Positions 60,764-64,000 of a stretch of 64,000 nucleotides of DNA are shown here, piece by piece. The DNA comes from Nematostella vectensis (lineage: Eukaryota > Cnidaria > Anthozoa > Actiniaria > Edwardsiidae): contig NC_064043.1 of NCBI RefSeq assembly GCF_932526225.1, forward strand, positions 372,001 to 436,000, read 5' to 3'. Each line of letters begins with the position of its first letter. Position 1 is the stretch's first letter. The notes under the pieces are model-generated. The model was not told where the DNA came from and made no database searches. It saw only the letters and a program-made list of their open reading frames with translations. Position numbers and translations under genes: made by a program.

Positions 60764-62760
60764 AAAGTGAGTTTGCAAAATAAGCTTGCTAGATTTATTG
60801 ATTATATGTATTCAATTTGTTCCTAGGAAGTTAACAAAAAACACAAAGCAAAGAGTTTGAGGAAGTAAACAAGTATGTGAACTTTAATGTTCTATTTGAA
60901 GGGGTGCATTTTGTACAGGGAAGCATACATAGAATGCTTAACTGGTGGAGAGGGAAGAGGTAAAAGTTAATTGAGCATAATTTCAACAATAGCAGGGGGA
61001 AGAGAGGGGCACTCTCTTCATACAATATTGCAGTTGTTACCTATTATTAAATAAGTTTGTAACATGTCTTTGTTTATTAAGCAAGGTCTATTTCTGAGAC
61101 AAGCAAACTCAAGTAAGAGCTGTTGAAATAACAGGTGAGTGTTAAAAAAAGCAATTATCTGATTAGAAAACTAATGTAGATTCCTTTGCACCAAATAAGA
61201 ACAAACTTCATTTTGTTTGTTATTTATGGGGAACGAGATGAGCTCTACAAGGCCAAGAAGAAATATGTATTGCTCATCTAAATTATACAAGTAAATAATA
61301 ATATTAAAAAAGAATTACTGTAAGTAATTAGAGTGGTTTTCATTAACCCGTGAAACAAAGTGTGATAGTTAAACGGTAATAGTTAGTAAAACACAAAAAA
61401 GAACAATAGAATCAGATCACAACAAAGTGTAATACGCTAAAGCTTAGTTCACGGGTTAATGAAGGTTTTGACATTTCAACCTTACATCCACATGAAAGTA
61501 ATGCCTAATATCGAGTGCCCTACAGTAAGTGTTTTGCAGTCAAGTTGTTTTCTGTTAGTAGGTAAAAAATTATTCTAAATAATAGTAAGCATAGCTATTG
61601 TCACCACTTACACATATAGCACTTGTAATGAAAAGAAAGAAAATATATATATATGCAGTCAAACAACAGAATTGCATGATAACCTTGAATATATTGAATA
61701 AAGGACTGCAAAAAACATCTTTTGTACTAGTTGCTTGAATTGACCCTTGGCTATTTTTAGCTGAATTCCCCTCCCCCTCTAAAAAAGAAAATAATAATAA
61801 TAATAGAACAAAACTAAAAAGAAAACAAACACAGCAGAGACCCCCACCAACAATTTTGATTTTTTTTACTTTCCTTTAAAGGGGGAGTGTCATGTTTAAG
61901 AGATTTGCAATAGCTCTAGAGCCCTGACACAATGAACTTCAGTGAAATTCTAATACTGACTTATGAGCTTTTGGTACATGTGGGAGACTTTAAACAAAAC
62001 AAAAAAAATGACCACAAACTGTCCATTAACATAGTTTTCAATATAATATTGCATATTATTTAATAAGGTATTGACAGCTTTTAAAAAGTTCAACTGTTTG
62101 TAGACACTTAAAAGCCTACAATAAACACTGACTCCAGACATGCGCAGTACTATGCTGCTGCCCCTTTAAAGTAAAATACAGCTTTACTTAGTCAGCGTAG
62201 ATAATATTGCGGATTTTGTCAATATTCTAATATGAATATGTCAATATTCTCCCCCCTTACGTCTTTATTTCTATTTATTTTATGCTTTTCACATGATACC
62301 AAAACAGCGTCTTTTTTCTTTGCTAATTTGATGTCATGTACACAATAAAAGAGATGCGCCCGTGCGCATGGCGAGTCCCCAAGGGACCCAAGACGCCCAA
62401 ATAGACCTCTATTTTTGTCATCCACAATCTCGGCGAGCTGTGCGTGGCGTAACCGTATTACAGGCCTGGGATCCTGGTTATTGTCCTCCCCATTAATGCG
62501 CGGGTTGGGATAACCTTGCAAGAGTGTTGTACAGCATATTCGCTCGGAAATATCGGTGCTTGGGGCCTTCGGGTTCTTTACAGCCTTCCGAAAAAGCCTT
62601 GTGCTGCCATACCGATTTGGTAATCCGTATGTATGGTTTCCGTTTTGTTCTTCAGACCGGGTTCGATCCCAGGCCAATGGGCTTTTTTTTTTAATTCGTT
62701 TTTTTTTTCTTTGTGCTGGACCCCCTTAATCCTGATAGGTTTTGCGCAAAAATAATAAAA
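60764..62760 (+). repeat. Unit 32, B-to-A chimera
   Basis: B at the start ('gtaacatgtc'), A from 'agagctgttg' (about 61118) onward, the same switch interval as unit 23. The minus-strand frame is open for 152 codons (62219-62677). Box B is at 62660-62670. Confidence 0.92.
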
Positions 62761-64000
62761 AAAGTGAGTTTGCAAAATAAGCTTGCTAGATTTATTGATT
62801 ATATGTATTCAATTTGTTCCTAGGAAGTTAACAAAAAACACAAAGCAAAGAGTTTGAGGAAGTAAACAAGTATGTGAACTTTAATGTTCTATTTGAAGGG
62901 GTGCATTTTGTACAGGGAAGCATACATAGAATGCTTAACTGGTAGAGAGGGAAGAGGTAAAAGTTTATTGAGCATAATTTCAACAATAGCAGAGGGAAGA
63001 GAGGGGCACTCTCTTCATACAATATTGCAGTTGTTACCTATTATTAAATAAGTTTGTAACATGTCTTTGTTTATTAAGCAAGGTCTATTTCTGAGACAAG
63101 CAAACTCAAGTAAGGCTGTTGAAATAACAGGTGAGTGTTAAAAGAAAAACAATTATCTGATTAGAAAACTACTGTAGATTCCTTTGCACCAAAATAAGAA
63201 CAAACTTCATTTTGTTTGTTATTTATGAGGAACGAGATGAGCTCTACAAAGCCATAAAGAAATATGTATTGCTCATCTAAATTATACAAGTAAATAATAA
63301 TATTAAAAAAGAACTACTGTAAGTATCTAGAGTGGTTTTCATTAACCCGTGAAACAAAGTGTGATAGTTAAACGGTAATAGTTAGTAAAACACAAAAAAG
63401 TACAATAGAATCAGATCACCACAAAGTGTAATACGCTAAAGCGTAGTTCACGGGTTAATGAAGGTTTTGACATTTCAACCTTACATCCACATGAAAGTAA
63501 TGCCTAATATCGAGTGCCCTACAGTAAGTGTTTTGCAGTCAAGTTGTTTTCTGTTAGTAGGTAAAAAAATATTCTAAATAATAGTAATCATAGCTATGGT
63601 CACCACTTACACATATAGAACTTGTAATGAAAAGAAAGAAAAAATATATATATATATATATATATGCAGTCAAACAACAGAATTGCATGATAACCTTGAA
63701 TATATTGAATAAAGGACTGCAAAAAACATCTTTTGTACTAGTTGCTTGAATTGACCCTTGGCTATTTTTAGCTGAATTCCCCTCCCCCTCTAAAAAAGAT
63801 AATAATAATAATAATAGAACAAAACTAAAAAGAAAACAAACACAACAGAGACCCCCACCAACAATTTTGATTTTTTTTACTTTCCTTTAAAAGGGGAGTG
63901 TCATGGTTAAGAGATTTGCAAAAACTCTAGAGCCCTGACACAATGAACTTCAGTGAAATTCTAATACTGACTTATGAGCTTTTGGTACATGTGGGAGACT
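62761..64000 (+). repeat. Unit 33, subfamily B, cut by the window end
   Basis: The first 1,240 bp of a B unit, with the MITE-like element and a TA run at 63645-63665. The module lies beyond the window. Confidence 0.93.

Larger units (their letters stand above)
1..64000 (+). repeat. Tandem array of ~2.0 kb satellite/macrosatellite units (33 units)
   Basis: The same block recurs from end to end with no unrelated spacer. Unit starts were set at the 'aaagtgagtttg' motif: 1, 2002, 4012, 6021, 8025, 9965, 11971, 13980, 15437, 17506, 19509, 21515, 23511, 25903, 27895, 29885, 31895, 33830, 35822, 37823, 39829, 41837, 43868, 45870, 46753, 48753, 50754, 52756, 54758, 56761, 58772, 60764, 62761. The phase is arbitrary. 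All units share one orientation, and both window ends lie inside the array, so its true length is unknown. Strand here means the strand on which the polymerase III-like box B reads. The sequence is AT-rich except for a GC-richer block near each unit's end. Seen directly: periodicity, order and orientation. Inferred: maintenance by unequal exchange and gene conversion. Confidence 0.98.

Noticed and set aside
1-64000. A CRISPR array or bacterial content
   Set aside because: The repeat is 2 kb with no short repeat-spacer pattern, no operons and no ribosome binding sites; the composition and the LINE are eukaryotic.

Overview
The whole 64 kb window is one uninterrupted head-to-tail tandem array of an AT-rich unit of about 2.0 kb. 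I count 33 units: 32 with both boundaries inside the window and a 33rd cut by the window end. All lie in the same orientation. Setting the unit start at the recurring 'aaagtgagtttg' motif, most units are 1,990-2,031 bp. No conventional protein-coding gene, rRNA, canonical tRNA or CRISPR array is visible. The content is eukaryotic: a long satellite/macrosatellite with TA and AAT microsatellites, a terminal-inverted-repeat element, and a 5'-truncated non-LTR retrotransposon insertion whose protein tail looks like animal LINE reverse transcriptases. An animal genome is the best reading; the species cannot be named from this sequence.

Layout of one unit (reference unit 4, 6021-8024): (i) about 570 bp of AT-rich sequence holding the subfamily-diagnostic changes; (ii) a 125 bp MITE-like element with 16 bp terminal inverted repeats (6598-6722); (iii) an AT-rich middle with (TA)n, a C/T tract, (AAT)n and a poly-T/pyrimidine run; (iv) a zone of short inverted repeats (7427-7483); (v) a GC-richer module of about 340 bp (7614-7956) that ends in a tRNA-like stretch with a perfect RNA polymerase III box B (GGTTCGATCCC) followed at once by a T-run; (vi) a short tail with a 12 bp perfect palindrome (TTTTGCGCAAAA). 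The box B module is present in 31 of the 32 complete units and is the best candidate for a functional element: a satellite-borne non-coding RNA gene family. I could not match it to a known RNA.

The array history is readable. Two 5'-half subfamilies (called A and B here) are interspersed, and several units are A/B chimeras. Some neighbours are near-identical (units 15/16, 26/27, and the 5' halves of 4/5). Some deletions and marker combinations are shared by units more than 10 kb apart. Individual units carry private lesions: a 549 bp deletion (unit 8), loss of the whole 3' half (unit 24), TA expansion (unit 9) and a LINE insertion (unit 13). This is the pattern expected from unequal exchange and gene conversion. 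The many short ORFs on both strands are by-products of the repeat.
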